DNA from: Varibaculum vaginae
GTDB taxonomy: Bacteria > Actinomycetota > Actinomycetes > Actinomycetales > Actinomycetaceae
Reading direction: 5' to 3'
DNA: 64,000 bases
Assembly: GCF_900604285.1 (NCBI RefSeq)
Contig: NZ_UWNY01000001.1
Coordinates: 1,245,774 to 1,309,773, forward strand
A program made the position numbers and the translations under genes. Numbering within the stretch: position 1 is the stretch's first letter; each line of letters starts with the position of its first letter. A model generated the notes under the pieces. That model was not told the origin of the DNA. It did no database searches and was given only the letters and a program-made list of their open reading frames with translations. This document shows, piece by piece, positions 10,676 to 20,164 of this stretch.

Positions 10676-10686
10676 CGCTTTAAGCG
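10676..10686 (+). promoter_or_regulatory. ClgR-like operator upstream of clpP1
   Basis: The dyad CGCTTTAAGCG lies 90 bases before the clpP1 start. It has the CGC-N5-GCG shape of ClgR sites known upstream of clpP1P2 and clpC in corynebacteria, streptomycetes and mycobacteria. A TATGGC hexamer follows at about 10695. ClgR itself is not encoded in the window. Confidence 0.55.
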
Positions 10687-10775
10687 TAAAAGGGTATGGC
10701 AGAGAAGAAAACCGTCTCCAAAGACGGTAGTTTGATAGAGAACCATTTTTAAGTCCCACAGATAAGGAACATCCC

Positions 10776-11393
10776 GTGCAAACTGCGGCAGTAAAAAATG
10801 AGGGAGCCCAGCCTAGCTCCCTAGCTTTAGGCGATCATGTTTTCAATAAGCTGTTAAAGGAGCGGATTATTTGGTTGGGTTCCGAAGTTGCAGAAGGCAA
10901 CGCCAACCAGATTTGTGCCCAGATGATGTTGTTGGCGGCTCAGGATCCGGAAAAACCAATTTTCCTCTACATTAACTCTCCGGGTGGCTCGGTAACTGCC
11001 GGGATGGCCATCTATGACACTATGCAATACATTGAACCAGAAGTGGTGACTGTGGCCTTGGGAATGGCAGCTTCTATGGGGCAGCTGTTGCTCACTGCCG
11101 GTACCCCCGGTAAGCGCTATGCAACTCCGCATGCGCGGATTCTGATGCATCAACCCTCGGGGGGAGTGGGAGGCACCGCTTCTGATATTCGGATTAACGC
11201 TAACTTAATTTTGCAGATGAAACAGGAACTGGCGGAAATTAACGCCCAGCGTACTGGGAAAACGGTTGAAGAAATCCGGGAAGATTCTGAACGTGACCAC
11301 TGGTTCACTGCTCAAGAGGCTCTTGAATACGGTTTCATTGATCATGTTATAGAGTCGGCTCGCAACCTCGGCGCTGATGGAAAGGAACTATAA
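10776..11393 (+). CDS. clpP1: ATP-dependent Clp protease proteolytic subunit 1
   Basis: 205-residue serine protease subunit. The triad is Ser100 (GMAASMGQ), His125 (LMHQPSGG) and Asp174 (SERD). GTG at 10776 follows AAGGAA. It overlaps no neighbour but is two bases from clpP2, so the pair is one operon. In mycobacteria the two subunits assemble as a mixed ClpP1P2 barrel fed by ClpX or ClpC; that this organism does the same is inference from the tandem arrangement. A ClgR-like site lies upstream. Confidence 0.96.
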   Translation: MQTAAVKNEGAQPSSLALGDHVFNKLLKERIIWLGSEVAEGNANQICAQMMLLAAQDPEKPIFLYINSPGGSVTAGMAIYDTMQYIEPEVVTVALGMAASMGQLLLTAGTPGKRYATPHARILMHQPSGGVGGTASDIRINANLILQMKQELAEINAQRTGKTVEEIREDSERDHWFTAQEALEYGFIDHVIESARNLGADGKEL

Positions 11394-11395
11394 AA

Positions 11396-12061
11396 ATGGC
11401 TTTTTCGCCTCTATATCCAGCGGGTGCGCCGCGTCTTGCTACGAATATGCCTATTGATCGTTATGTGCTTCCCGAGTTCGAGGAACGTACCTCTTACGGT
11501 TTTAAACGCCAGAACCCCTATACGAAACTCTTTGACGAACGGATTATTTTCCTGGGGGTACAGGTTGATGATTCATCGGCTGATGACGTGATGGCTCAGC
11601 TGCTGGTGTTGGAATCACAAGATCCGGATTCCCTTATCACTATGTACATTAATTCTCCTGGTGGTTCTTTCACTGCGATGACTGCGATTTACGACACTAT
11701 GCAGTATGTAAAGCCCCATATTCAAACAGTTTGCCTGGGGCAGGCAGCTTCCGCGGCGGCAGTGTTACTGGCGGGGGGTTCTCCAGGAAGCCGATTGGCT
11801 TTACCGAATGCACGAATTGTGATTCACCAACCTTCAATGCAAGGCTCGCAGGGGCAGGCTACCGATATTGAAATCATTGCGGAAGAGATCGATCGGATGC
11901 GTACGTGGCTAGAGGAAACAATTGCCAAGCACTCAGGACAAACCGCTGAGCAAGTACGTAAAGATATCGAACGCGATAAAATTCTTACTGCTCCCGCTGC
12001 CAAGGAATACGGTCTGATTGACCAAGTCTTAGAATCTCGTAAAACCCCGCTAAAGCCATAG
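11396..12061 (+). CDS. clpP2: ATP-dependent Clp protease proteolytic subunit 2
   Basis: 221 residues, with the same fold as its upstream neighbour but clearly diverged. Triad: Ser119 (GQAASAAAV), His144 ([12 protein letters not shown]) and Asp194 (IERD). It has a longer N-terminus than ClpP1, including [13 protein letters not shown], a processed propeptide region in actinobacterial homologues. Starts two bases after clpP1; clpX follows after 86 bases. Confidence 0.96.
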   Translation: MAFSPLYPAGAPRLATNMPIDRYVLPEFEERTSYGFKRQNPYTKLFDERIIFLGVQVDDSSADDVMAQLLVLESQDPDSLITMYINSPGGSFTAMTAIYDTMQYVKPHIQTVCLGQAASAAAVLLAGGSPGSRLALPNARIVIHQPSMQGSQGQATDIEIIAEEIDRMRTWLEETIAKHSGQTAEQVRKDIERDKILTAPAAKEYGLIDQVLESRKTPLKP

Positions 12062-12147
12062 AACCGCGTAGTTAGCGTGTTGGGCACCGCCTAGCTGCAA
12101 CCATACCTTTAGGCTAAGAGGTGCAGGTTTGATTTAGGAGGAAATGG

Positions 12148-13389
12148 GTGGACGAAGAGGCAGAACTGCTCAAGTGTTCGTTTTGCGGAAAGACCCAACG
12201 GCAGGTGCGTAAGCTAATCGCGGGTCCGGCTGTCTACATCTGTAATGAGTGCGTTGATCTTTGTAACGAAATTATGGAAGAGGACACCGCTAAACATTCG
12301 CGGGATAAAGCGAAACCCCTACCTAAACCTAAGGAAATCTATAGTTTTTTAAATAGCTATGTAATCGGTCAAGATCAAGCTAAACGAGCACTCTCAGTCG
12401 CAGTATATAACCATTACAAACGGGTGCAGGCAAAAGAGCGCGGCCAGAATATCGACATGTCCTTAACGAAGTCGAATATCTTGCTGTTAGGTCCCACTGG
12501 ATGCGGTAAAACTCATTTGGCGCGTTCTTTAGCAAAATTATTAAACGTACCTTTCGCGATTGTGGATGCTACTGCCTTAACTGAAGCTGGATACGTGGGC
12601 GAGGACGTTGAGAATATTCTACTCAAGTTAATTAATGCTGCCGATGGAGATATCAAACGCGCAGAACGCGGCATTATCTATATCGATGAGATTGATAAAA
12701 TTTCCCGCAAGGCAGAGAATGCTTCTATTACCCGGGATGTATCGGGGGAGGGCGTGCAGCAAGCGCTGCTAAAAATTATTGAGGGTACGGTAGCCTCGGT
12801 ACCTCCGCAGGGGGGACGCAAACACCCCCATCAACAGTATCTCGAGATAGATACCAATTCGATTTTGTTTATAGCGGCAGGTGCATTTGCCGGTATTGAT
12901 GAGATTGTTAAATCCCGCTTGGGGCAACATTCGACTGGATTTGGCTCTTCCTTAAAATCTTCTGCTGAACATGGTGATCTTTATGCGCAGGTAAACGCAG
13001 AAGATTTACATCGTTTTGGTTTAATCCCTGAGTTCATCGGACGTCTACCGGTGTTGACTTCGGTTAAAGAACTCAGTGAATCGGACTTGGTGCGAGTACT
13101 AGTAGAACCAGAGAATTCCTTGGTTGCGCAATATTGTTCTCTGTTTGAACTTGATGGGATTGACCTGAAATTCACTGATGGGGCGATTAGGGCAATTGCC
13201 CGTATGGCGCAAGAGCGAGGCACCGGAGCCCGCGCGCTTTCCTCCATCATGGAGGAAGTGCTAAAGGAAACTATGTTCGAGGTGCCTTCGCAACCCGATG
13301 TTCGTTCAGTTACGATCACTGAAGAAGTGGTGAACCAGGGGGCAAAACCCACCTTGCTCGAGTCAGTTTCCCGCTCTAAGACTGCCTAG
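12148..13389 (+). CDS. clpX: ClpX, ATPase/unfoldase of the Clp protease
   Basis: 413 residues. The N-terminal zinc-binding domain has Cys10, Cys13, Cys32 and Cys35. The AAA+ module shows Walker A GPTGCGKT (115-122) and Walker B IIYIDEID (about 176-183). The ClpP-docking tripeptide region and sensor-2 (GTGARAL) are near 335-360. It recognises, unfolds and feeds substrates into ClpP. GTG at 12148 has a clear TTAGGAGG Shine-Dalgarno. Its position behind clpP1-clpP2 fits a shared proteolytic function. Confidence 0.97.
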   Translation: MDEEAELLKCSFCGKTQRQVRKLIAGPAVYICNECVDLCNEIMEEDTAKHSRDKAKPLPKPKEIYSFLNSYVIGQDQAKRALSVAVYNHYKRVQAKERGQNIDMSLTKSNILLLGPTGCGKTHLARSLAKLLNVPFAIVDATALTEAGYVGEDVENILLKLINAADGDIKRAERGIIYIDEIDKISRKAENASITRDVSGEGVQQALLKIIEGTVASVPPQGGRKHPHQQYLEIDTNSILFIAAGAFAGIDEIVKSRLGQHSTGFGSSLKSSAEHGDLYAQVNAEDLHRFGLIPEFIGRLPVLTSVKELSESDLVRVLVEPENSLVAQYCSLFELDGIDLKFTDGAIRAIARMAQERGTGARALSSIMEEVLKETMFEVPSQPDVRSVTITEEVVNQGAKPTLLESVSRSKTA

Positions 13390-13436
13390 CTTGGACAAGG
13401 CTCGCCCACGGCCGCATCCTCGTTTATCCTTATTTC

Positions 13437-13760
13437 ATGAGCAGCGAACAGGACAAACCAGCCAAGGGTACGATTCCACCGGAGTTAGCGCAGGCGCGTG
13501 CTACTATCGACAACATTGATGCGGCACTGATTCATATTTTGGCAGAACGATTTAAATGCACCCAAAAGGTGGGATATCTTAAGGCGAGATTAGGACTTAA
13601 TCCTGAAGATAAAGGCAGAGAGAAACAGCAAGTCGCAAGGCTGCGAACCTTAGCAGAAGAGGCCGGCCTTAACCCCGTATTTGCCGAAAAATTCTTGAAC
13701 TTTATCGTGGAAGAAGTAATCCGGCACCATATTGATATTGCAGAACAACAGCGTAATTAG
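13437..13760 (+). CDS. aroQ: Chorismate mutase, AroQ class
   Basis: 107 residues. This small all-helical enzyme converts chorismate to prephenate at the branch to phenylalanine and tyrosine. The AroQ pattern is seen: Arg near 23 followed by IDNIDAALIHILAERF, then TQKVGYLKARLGL, and a C-terminal helix FLNFIVEEVIRHHIDIAEQQR. No regulatory domain is attached. No Shine-Dalgarno precedes the ATG. Instead TATCCT ends 6 bases upstream, suggesting a leaderless transcript. The rest of the shikimate genes are 27 kb away in this window. Confidence 0.9.
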   Translation: MSSEQDKPAKGTIPPELAQARATIDNIDAALIHILAERFKCTQKVGYLKARLGLNPEDKGREKQQVARLRTLAEEAGLNPVFAEKFLNFIVEEVIRHHIDIAEQQRN

Positions 13761-13806
13761 CTTTACAGACGCACCTCCTGGGAGGGAAGGCAGATCCTGC
13801 TAGATT

Positions 13807-15693
13807 TTAGTCCTCTTCCAGGGGGCCACCATAAATAGCGTTAATCTCATTTTCAAAACGTTTCAAGACCACCGCACGTTTAACTTTTAGCGAGGGAGTC
13901 ATAGTTCCGTTTTCTAAAGAGAAATCGGTGGTTAGTACCCGAATTTTACGGATAGATTCGGCGCGGGAAACCTTTTGATTAGCTCGCGCGACTGCTCGTT
14001 CCAAAGCCTTTAGGACAGCTGGATGGCGGGCAGCACCAGAAATATCCATTGGCGGCAGGTTATGGTTGCGTAGCCAACCAGGTAACATTTCCGGATCTAG
14101 GGTTACTAACGCCGCGATAAAGGGGCGGCGATCCCCAACTACCACCACATTTGAAATTAGGGGGTGACCTCGCAGACCATCTTCTAGTACTTCCGGAGAA
14201 ACATTTTTACCCCCAGCCGTAACAATAATTTCTTTGATACGTCCGGTAATATGCACGAAACCGTCAGCATCAATCCAGCCTTTATCTCCGGTTCGCAGCC
14301 AGCCGTCCTCGGTGTAAAGTTCGGCGGTTTCCTCCTGGAGGTTGAGATATCCAGGAGACATGGGATCTCCCTTAAACTGCACTTCGCCTTGCTCAGATAT
14401 CCGAACCGCAACCCCGGGAACCGGCTGTCCAACCGAACCAATCTTGGCGCAATCAGGAACATTCACGGTAGCCGGACCAAGAGTTTCAGTCAGACCGTAT
14501 CCTTCGCAAACCGTAACCCCAATGCCGCGGAAGAAATGACCTAAGCGGGTAGAGAGGGGGCCACCTCCAGAAATGATATATTTCGCGTTTCCACCCAAAA
14601 GACTAGTAAGGCGGGATAATACCAGTTGGTAAAATACCTGTCGCCGTACTTTTAACGCCCATGACGGCCCTTGGGGAGTGTCTAGAGCTCGAGAGTAGTC
14701 AATCGCAGACTTGGCTGCTAAGCGGAATAAACGCAGTTTAATACCGCTTCCTGCCGAGGCGTCAGCGGCATTGTAGATTTTTTCTAGAACACGGGGTACC
14801 GCCAGCAGATAGGAGGGTTTAAAAGCCGCCAAATCTGCAAGTAGATTCTTGGTATCGGGTACCAGTCCAAGTACTCCAGGCCCAAGTAGCGCGCCCCACG
14901 ATACTAGGCGAGCTAGTGCGTGAGCCACCGGTAAAAACAATAGACAGCGAGTGGTTTTCTGTAGCCCAATCTCTGTTAAATACTCCAAAAGGTTTGGTAC
15001 TAAGGCAGTGGCATTGCGCTGTGTAATGATTGTGCCTTTAGGGCGCCCGGTGGTTCCAGAGGTGTAAATAATAGTGGCAATGGTGTCCCCGGTAATTTGG
15101 GCGTTATAAGAATCAATAACTGCCGGTGCAATTTGCCGTCCAGCTTCGATAATCGTAAGTAAATCCCCTGCGGCAAGCGAATATATTCGGCACTTGTGGT
15201 CTGCGCGCGCGGCAACTGCCTGAATCAGTTCCTGAGAGGCCTGGTTAGAAGCGATTGCGTAGCTAATATCAGAATCTTGTAAAATCCATTCGATTTGCGC
15301 AGCCGAATCCGTTTCATAAATTGGAACGGTCACAATACCGATCGCCAAGGCAGCCATATCGATCAGTGTCCATTCATAGGAAGTGGAACCGTGTATGGCC
15401 AGGCGGTCACCGGGCTTTAAACCGATACCGAGTAGTCCTCTTGAAACTGAACTGATTTCATCCCAGAACTCTCCAGCAGAAACTTTGCGCCACTTTTCCC
15501 CTAGCAGACTTTTTTGCTCGATTACGGTCTGCGTTGGATCCTGGTTGACGCGGCGGCGAAACATGGCCACGATATTGTCATGCTCGGAACGAACCTTGGT
15601 TGCCGGCATGGAAAACTGGGTTAAGGTTCCCGGAGTTTTGCCGGCTACTGCAATCGTTCCTGGTGGAAAAGTTATGCTTTTATCTGTGTCCAC
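13807..15693 (-). CDS. Long-chain acyl-CoA synthetase, FadD15-like
   Basis: 628 residues if started at GTG 15693, which has AAGGAG 6 bases upstream; the frame extends 9 codons further to an ATG without such a site. Adenylate-forming enzyme activating fatty acids to acyl-CoA via acyl-AMP. P-loop TIIYTSGTTGRPKG, the GYGLTETLGP motif, LRTGDKG and the C-terminal catalytic Lys region PSLKVKR are all present. It sits 46 bases behind valS on the same strand and is probably co-transcribed. A clear paralogue lies at 30166-31983. Chain-length preference cannot be read from sequence. Confidence 0.9.
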   Translation of the reverse strand: MDTDKSITFPPGTIAVAGKTPGTLTQFSMPATKVRSEHDNIVAMFRRRVNQDPTQTVIEQKSLLGEKWRKVSAGEFWDEISSVSRGLLGIGLKPGDRLAIHGSTSYEWTLIDMAALAIGIVTVPIYETDSAAQIEWILQDSDISYAIASNQASQELIQAVAARADHKCRIYSLAAGDLLTIIEAGRQIAPAVIDSYNAQITGDTIATIIYTSGTTGRPKGTIITQRNATALVPNLLEYLTEIGLQKTTRCLLFLPVAHALARLVSWGALLGPGVLGLVPDTKNLLADLAAFKPSYLLAVPRVLEKIYNAADASAGSGIKLRLFRLAAKSAIDYSRALDTPQGPSWALKVRRQVFYQLVLSRLTSLLGGNAKYIISGGGPLSTRLGHFFRGIGVTVCEGYGLTETLGPATVNVPDCAKIGSVGQPVPGVAVRISEQGEVQFKGDPMSPGYLNLQEETAELYTEDGWLRTGDKGWIDADGFVHITGRIKEIIVTAGGKNVSPEVLEDGLRGHPLISNVVVVGDRRPFIAALVTLDPEMLPGWLRNHNLPPMDISGAARHPAVLKALERAVARANQKVSRAESIRKIRVLTTDFSLENGTMTPSLKVKRAVVLKRFENEINAIYGGPLEED

Positions 15694-15739
15694 TTGTTTC
15701 TCCTTAAACCAGTTAATCACGGCTTTAGCCTACCCTAAG

Positions 15740-18427
15740 TTAGTTACGTGGTTTCTTGGGGGGAGGGGTACCTAGCACCGCGTCCTGCGTCGTTACCGGC
15801 GTGTTTGCCTCTGGATTAACCTGTACTTTTACCGTCCCAGATAATGACGCAGCTGCATCTAAATCAGCTCGCACTGCCGGTAGATTTTCTGCTGACCAAT
15901 CGTCGGCGTAAACAATAGTTACCTGTTCGAACGGGGTACGCTGACCAACCTTAGCTTCCGACTTAACCTTTCGCAGTACGCTTAGCGTGTCGCCGGCCAG
16001 TTTTAATAGTTGCGCATCTCCCGCGGCAGCTTGCAGGGCGGAGGTAACCTGCGGCCAAGGAGCAGTATGGACGGAGCCAGTGCGGTACCAGGACCATACT
16101 TCCTCTGCAGCGTAAGGTAGGAACGGAGCCAGAAGCCGGGTTACATTATCGACTACCAGAGCAAGGGCGGTGCGGGCAGAATCTTGCAGGTCAGTTTCCC
16201 AAATACCTGCGAAGTTATGAGCACGATCTTTGACCAGCTCGAGGTAGTTATCGCAAAAATCCCAGAAGAACGATTCTGTTTGCTCTAGAGCACGCGTGTG
16301 ATCGTAGTTATCAAAAGCAGTGGTAGTCGCGGTAATAACTTCGTTTAGACGGGCGATCACAGCTTTGTCGAGAGGAGAAGTTACCTTTGCAGGGTCGAGG
16401 CAGAGGCCGGCGTCCTCGGTCATCGAAAGTGCAAACTTAGAGGCGTTCAGCAGTTTCATAGCGAGGCGTCGCCCAATCTTCATCTGGGCTTCCTCAAACG
16501 CCGTATCGGTGCCCAGGCGAGCCGCAGCTGCCCAATAACGTACTGAGTCCGATCCGTGCTTTTCTAGCAGCCCCATGGGGGTAACTACATTGCCTTTAGA
16601 CTTCGACATCTTCTTGCGATCCGGGTCCAGGATCCAGCCCGAAATTGCAGCGTTTTTGAATGGTAGAGCACCAAACTCCAGGTGTGCGCGCACTACCGTA
16701 GAGAACAGCCAGGTGCGGATAATGTCTTGACCCTGTGGACGCACGTCCATGGGGTAAACTCGCTGGAATAAATCTTCATCTCGCAGCCAACCGCCTGCAA
16801 TCTGGGGAGTCAGCGAAGAGGTCGCCCAAGTGTCCAAAATATCTACTTCGGCGGCAAAGCCGCCGGCTTTACCGCGTTGATCTGCGGTGTATCCCTCCGG
16901 AATGTCGCTGGTGGGATCTATCGGCAAAGATTCTTCAACGGGCATCAGTACCTGGTCGTAAGCGACTTCGCCATTCTGGTCGATGCGATACCATAGCGGA
17001 ATCGGCACCCCGAAGAAGCGCTGACGCGAAACCAGCCAGTCATTATGTAGGCCGTTTACCCAATTTGCGTAGCGTACCTTCATAAAATCGGGATGGAAAT
17101 TAAGTTCCTCGCCGCGTTTAAGCAGTTCGCTATTCAGGTTTGCGGAGTGACCGTTCAGGGTATAGTCGCTGCCACCATTGCGGATATACCATTGGCGGGA
17201 CATCACGATCTCTAAGGGGCGGTCGCCCTTTTCAAAGAAGTTGGTTTGCCGCATAGTTTTTTGCGGTTCTCCCCGTAGCTCTCCGCTTTCTTTCAGAGCC
17301 TCCACTACGATTTGCCGCGCTGAGAAAGTGGTCTTTCCGCGGATAGCATCCATTAGTTCTCTACCAGCGGGATCGGTAATCCAATCAGTCTGCTCGTGAG
17401 TAATCCGGCCATCTTTAGCCAAAATCACTCGGGTGGGTAGCTCAAGGTCGCGCCACCACTGAACGTCGGTAACATCACCGAAAGTACAACACATGGCGAT
17501 ACCGGCGCCCTTGTCCATTTCGGCTGCCGGGTGAGGCAGCACCGGAACCTCTACTTTAAAGCCCGGACTGGTAACAGTTTTGCCAAATAGATGCTGGTAG
17601 CGTGGGTCATCTGGATGTGCCACCAGACAGCAGCAAGCTGCCAGTAGCTCCGGACGAGTGGTTTCAATTATTACGTCATCGCCGCCTGGCAGGTGGAAAG
17701 CCAGCGCATGATAGAAGCCAGGGTAGTCACGAGCCTCGAGTTCGGCTTGTGCTACCGCGGTTTGGAAAGTTACATCCCATAACCCCGGAGCTGCCGCTTG
17801 ATAGGCTTCCCCGCGTTTGAGGTTGCGCAAGAACGCTGCTTGCGCAACTCTTTGGGAATCTTTAGAAATGGTTTGGTACTGATGGTTCCAATCCACGCTG
17901 AGGCCTAGACGACGCCACAGTGCCTCAAAGGATTTCTCGTCCTCTTTAGTAAGTTCTTCGCACAGTTCAATGAAGTTCTTACGAGAAATCGGTACTTGAT
18001 CACGAGCCTTAACCGACTTGGAATCCCCGTGATGAGGTGGCTCAAAATCTGGGTCATAGGGCAGGGTGGGATCACAGCGCACCCCGTAATAGTTTTGAGC
18101 ACGGCGCTCGGTGGGGAGTCCATTATCGTCCCAGCCCATCGGGTAAAACACCGCTTTGCCCCGCATTCTTTGGTAGCGGGCAAGGCAATCGGTATGGGTA
18201 TAGGAAAACACATGTCCAACATGCAGCGAACCGGAGGCCGTGGGCGGAGGAGTGTCAATAGAGAATACTTGAGAACGCGGTGCCTCGCGATCAAAAGCAT
18301 AAACCTGTTGATCTTCCCAAATCTTTGCCCAGCGATCTTCGAGGCCGTCTACGCTTACTCGCTGAGGTACTTGGGGTGCGGGTAAATGTAGATCTGCTAA
18401 ATCCCGGTGATCATGGGGATTATTCAT
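15740..18427 (-). CDS. valS: Valyl-tRNA synthetase
   Basis: 895-residue class Ia synthetase charging tRNA-Val. HIGH motif appears as LHVGH (about 68-72) and KMSKS as KKMSKSKGN (about 607). Between them are the CP1 editing domain (TTRPELLAACCCLVAHPDD) and DTWATSSLTPQ. The C-terminal anticodon-binding domain carries the valine-specific APWP. The DTWATSSLTP block resembles archaeal-type ValS rather than the usual bacterial DTWFSS version. The long C-terminal coiled-coil arm typical of bacterial ValS is not evident. The ATG has GGAGAT upstream. No T-box leader was seen. Confidence 0.94.
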   Translation of the reverse strand: MNNPHDHRDLADLHLPAPQVPQRVSVDGLEDRWAKIWEDQQVYAFDREAPRSQVFSIDTPPPTASGSLHVGHVFSYTHTDCLARYQRMRGKAVFYPMGWDDNGLPTERRAQNYYGVRCDPTLPYDPDFEPPHHGDSKSVKARDQVPISRKNFIELCEELTKEDEKSFEALWRRLGLSVDWNHQYQTISKDSQRVAQAAFLRNLKRGEAYQAAAPGLWDVTFQTAVAQAELEARDYPGFYHALAFHLPGGDDVIIETTRPELLAACCCLVAHPDDPRYQHLFGKTVTSPGFKVEVPVLPHPAAEMDKGAGIAMCCTFGDVTDVQWWRDLELPTRVILAKDGRITHEQTDWITDPAGRELMDAIRGKTTFSARQIVVEALKESGELRGEPQKTMRQTNFFEKGDRPLEIVMSRQWYIRNGGSDYTLNGHSANLNSELLKRGEELNFHPDFMKVRYANWVNGLHNDWLVSRQRFFGVPIPLWYRIDQNGEVAYDQVLMPVEESLPIDPTSDIPEGYTADQRGKAGGFAAEVDILDTWATSSLTPQIAGGWLRDEDLFQRVYPMDVRPQGQDIIRTWLFSTVVRAHLEFGALPFKNAAISGWILDPDRKKMSKSKGNVVTPMGLLEKHGSDSVRYWAAAARLGTDTAFEEAQMKIGRRLAMKLLNASKFALSMTEDAGLCLDPAKVTSPLDKAVIARLNEVITATTTAFDNYDHTRALEQTESFFWDFCDNYLELVKDRAHNFAGIWETDLQDSARTALALVVDNVTRLLAPFLPYAAEEVWSWYRTGSVHTAPWPQVTSALQAAAGDAQLLKLAGDTLSVLRKVKSEAKVGQRTPFEQVTIVYADDWSAENLPAVRADLDAAASLSGTVKVQVNPEANTPVTTQDAVLGTPPPKKPRN

Positions 18428-18594
18428 CGGCCATCTCCTATTTTGTATTTTCCCTCTTTAGCAGGCCTGCCCCCTATCTGGGCCAGAACCCGGCGATTAC
18501 ATACCTTACTAAAATACTCGGTATCGCAGGCCAAACCCAAAATATTTTGGACAACCTTAGCCTAGGGAAATTCCTGAAAGGCGAGGTAAACTTA

Positions 18595-18651
18595 AGAGCC
18601 TGCCACCCGTAAAACCTTAATCAAGCTAAGGGAATCTGGGCGGCAGGCTCT
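18595..18651 (-). terminator. Long hairpin behind the 18677-19639 gene
   Basis: 10-bp perfect arms AGAGCCTGCC (18595-18604) and GGCAGGCTCT (18642-18651), extendable inside (CCC/GGG) and with a second small hairpin in the loop. On the minus strand it begins 26 bases after the membrane-protein stop codon and is followed by TTAAGTTT. It also separates that operon from valS. Confidence 0.65.
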
Positions 18652-18676
18652 GGCTCAACGCCTCGGTAAGCAACTG

Positions 18677-19639
18677 CTAATTATTTTGCAGTTTTCCTCC
18701 ATTTTCGCGAGCAATCTGCTGATTGTAGGGAGTATCCCAATAAACTTCCTGCTTAAAGGGACTACGTCCTGTTGAGCGCACCTTATAGAGGTGGTAGCCG
18801 AACACCACCACATTGGCTACTAGCGCCGCTGCCGAGAGTAAGAACATAGCAGTCGGATTGTGGGCGCTGCGGTGAGCAAACAGAGAATCTTGCATGAAAT
18901 GCGGGAAGGTTAGCACTATCGCTGACCAGAAGGTCAAGGTGTAAGCCCGGTATTGAATCCAGGCACCTTTCCCGAAGGTCAGGAATGCGGGAATCGTACA
19001 AGACGCCAACAAGGCTACCCCCGAATACCAGGCACGGTCAGCCAGGCAGTTGTAAACGTAGGCAACATTCCACAGGTCGTAGGCGATAATCCATCCGATG
19101 GTTAGGTCGCCCCAAATAATCTGTTTATTTTTACCTTTGGATACATAGATTCCCATCCAGCCCGAAATCATTAGGAAGTTTAAAATTCCAGCGATTCCGT
19201 TCATGATGTTCCAGGGGCCGCCCCAGGTGACCATGCCTTGCGTAGGGTCTACCCCGTGGATGCCGTAACACTGGAAATCGCGAATTACTGCCTCGATAAT
19301 GTTGACTGCCAAGATAAACGGGGGAATGCACAGGTACCAGTGTTTATCACGCAGCTTCGGGAAATATTGCAGTGCCACCAGTGATAACGACCCGATTAGT
19401 GCCGAATATTGCTTTACTATCGGGAACCAGCCGTCCGAGTTAGTACCAGCGCGCGAAGTTGGCCACCAAAAAATCGTCAGCGCCACCGGGATCACAATGA
19501 ACACGGCGATCGCCACCCATTTATAACGGATTGCTAGCCATGCCAACGCTGCCAGCCCTACCACAACCACCAACAGCATTAGGTAGTCGTACCACTGACC
19601 AAGTTCAAAAAAGAATAAAGTGGGATAGTCCGGTTTCAT
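18677..19639 (-). CDS. Polytopic membrane protein, DUF5692-like, unknown function
   Basis: 320 residues with about nine hydrophobic segments (roughly 13-35, 38-56, 78-95, 103-122, 145-165, 173-195, 207-225, 232-250, 265-288) and no signal peptide. Conserved-looking motifs inside the membrane part are NIIEAVIRDFQC, GGPWNIMNGIAGILNF and WIIAYDLWNVAYVYNCLAD. From memory it resembles DUF5692 proteins of Actinobacteria, but I cannot run a search. The divergent gene at 20900-22240 shares the same motifs and is a paralogue. It starts 3 bases after the SRPBCC-like gene at 19643-20689, so they are one operon. Several charged or polar residues within predicted helices (E, R, D, N) suggest a binding or transport role; that is inference. 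Confidence 0.8.
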   Translation of the reverse strand: MKPDYPTLFFFELGQWYDYLMLLVVVVGLAALAWLAIRYKWVAIAVFIVIPVALTIFWWPTSRAGTNSDGWFPIVKQYSALIGSLSLVALQYFPKLRDKHWYLCIPPFILAVNIIEAVIRDFQCYGIHGVDPTQGMVTWGGPWNIMNGIAGILNFLMISGWMGIYVSKGKNKQIIWGDLTIGWIIAYDLWNVAYVYNCLADRAWYSGVALLASCTIPAFLTFGKGAWIQYRAYTLTFWSAIVLTFPHFMQDSLFAHRSAHNPTAMFLLSAAALVANVVVFGYHLYKVRSTGRSPFKQEVYWDTPYNQQIARENGGKLQNN

Positions 19640-19642
19640 CAG

Positions 19643-20035
19643 CTACTTCGCCGCCTTCTTCCCCCAACCAGGCAAATAGGTTTTTTCTTTCTTTTGACGG
19701 ATCTGTTCCTCCCACGAAAATTCGGGTTCTTCCCAATCGGTGAAATACTCGCTATCAACTACCTCTGCCCAAGGGGAATCCGGGGAGGTAGGAGGCCAGG
19801 CGGGGTTATCGGTTACGGGGGGACGTACCTCGTTTACCGCTGGGTCTTGGCGGCCGTAGCGCAACCACTGGTTATGGGTGCCTTCGTAAAGCTCCGTGCC
19901 ATCCCAGCGTCCTGCCGGGGTGTCATACCCGAAGAGCTTGCCCCCTAATACTGCCCGCTTAATCCGACCCTGCCATTGTGGTTTCTTCCGAAATTCGGCA
20001 ACCCTTTTCACGTAGAGGTTCTGCAGGTGGGCCAT
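19643..20035 (-). CDS. C-terminal fragment of the interrupted SRPBCC-like gene
   Basis: 130 codons if initiated at its first internal ATG (20035), which has no convincing Shine-Dalgarno and starts in the middle of what looks like the C-terminal helix (GGCMAHLQNLYVKRV). The remainder is a hydrophilic tail rich in Trp, Pro and Glu (EEPEFSWEEQIRQKKE). Independent expression is doubtful. It is best read as the distal part of the gene described at 19643-20689. Confidence 0.5.
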   Translation of the reverse strand: MAHLQNLYVKRVAEFRKKPQWQGRIKRAVLGGKLFGYDTPAGRWDGTELYEGTHNQWLRYGRQDPAVNEVRPPVTDNPAWPPTSPDSPWAEVVDSEYFTDWEEPEFSWEEQIRQKKEKTYLPGWGKKAAK

Positions 20036-20164
20036 GCATCCGCCGATAAGTTCAATATTTATCCAGTTAATGGCGGCAGCAAACTTGGTATCTGGTTCAA
20101 AACCGATTCGCCAATGGTTGATTAACCGGCAGCGCTCACCCTTAAGAGGTATTAGGTAGAAACA

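Noticed and set aside
18428-18594. T-box riboswitch in front of valS
   Set aside because: No T-box consensus (TGGNACCGCG-like) or specifier-loop structure was visible in the minus-strand leader.
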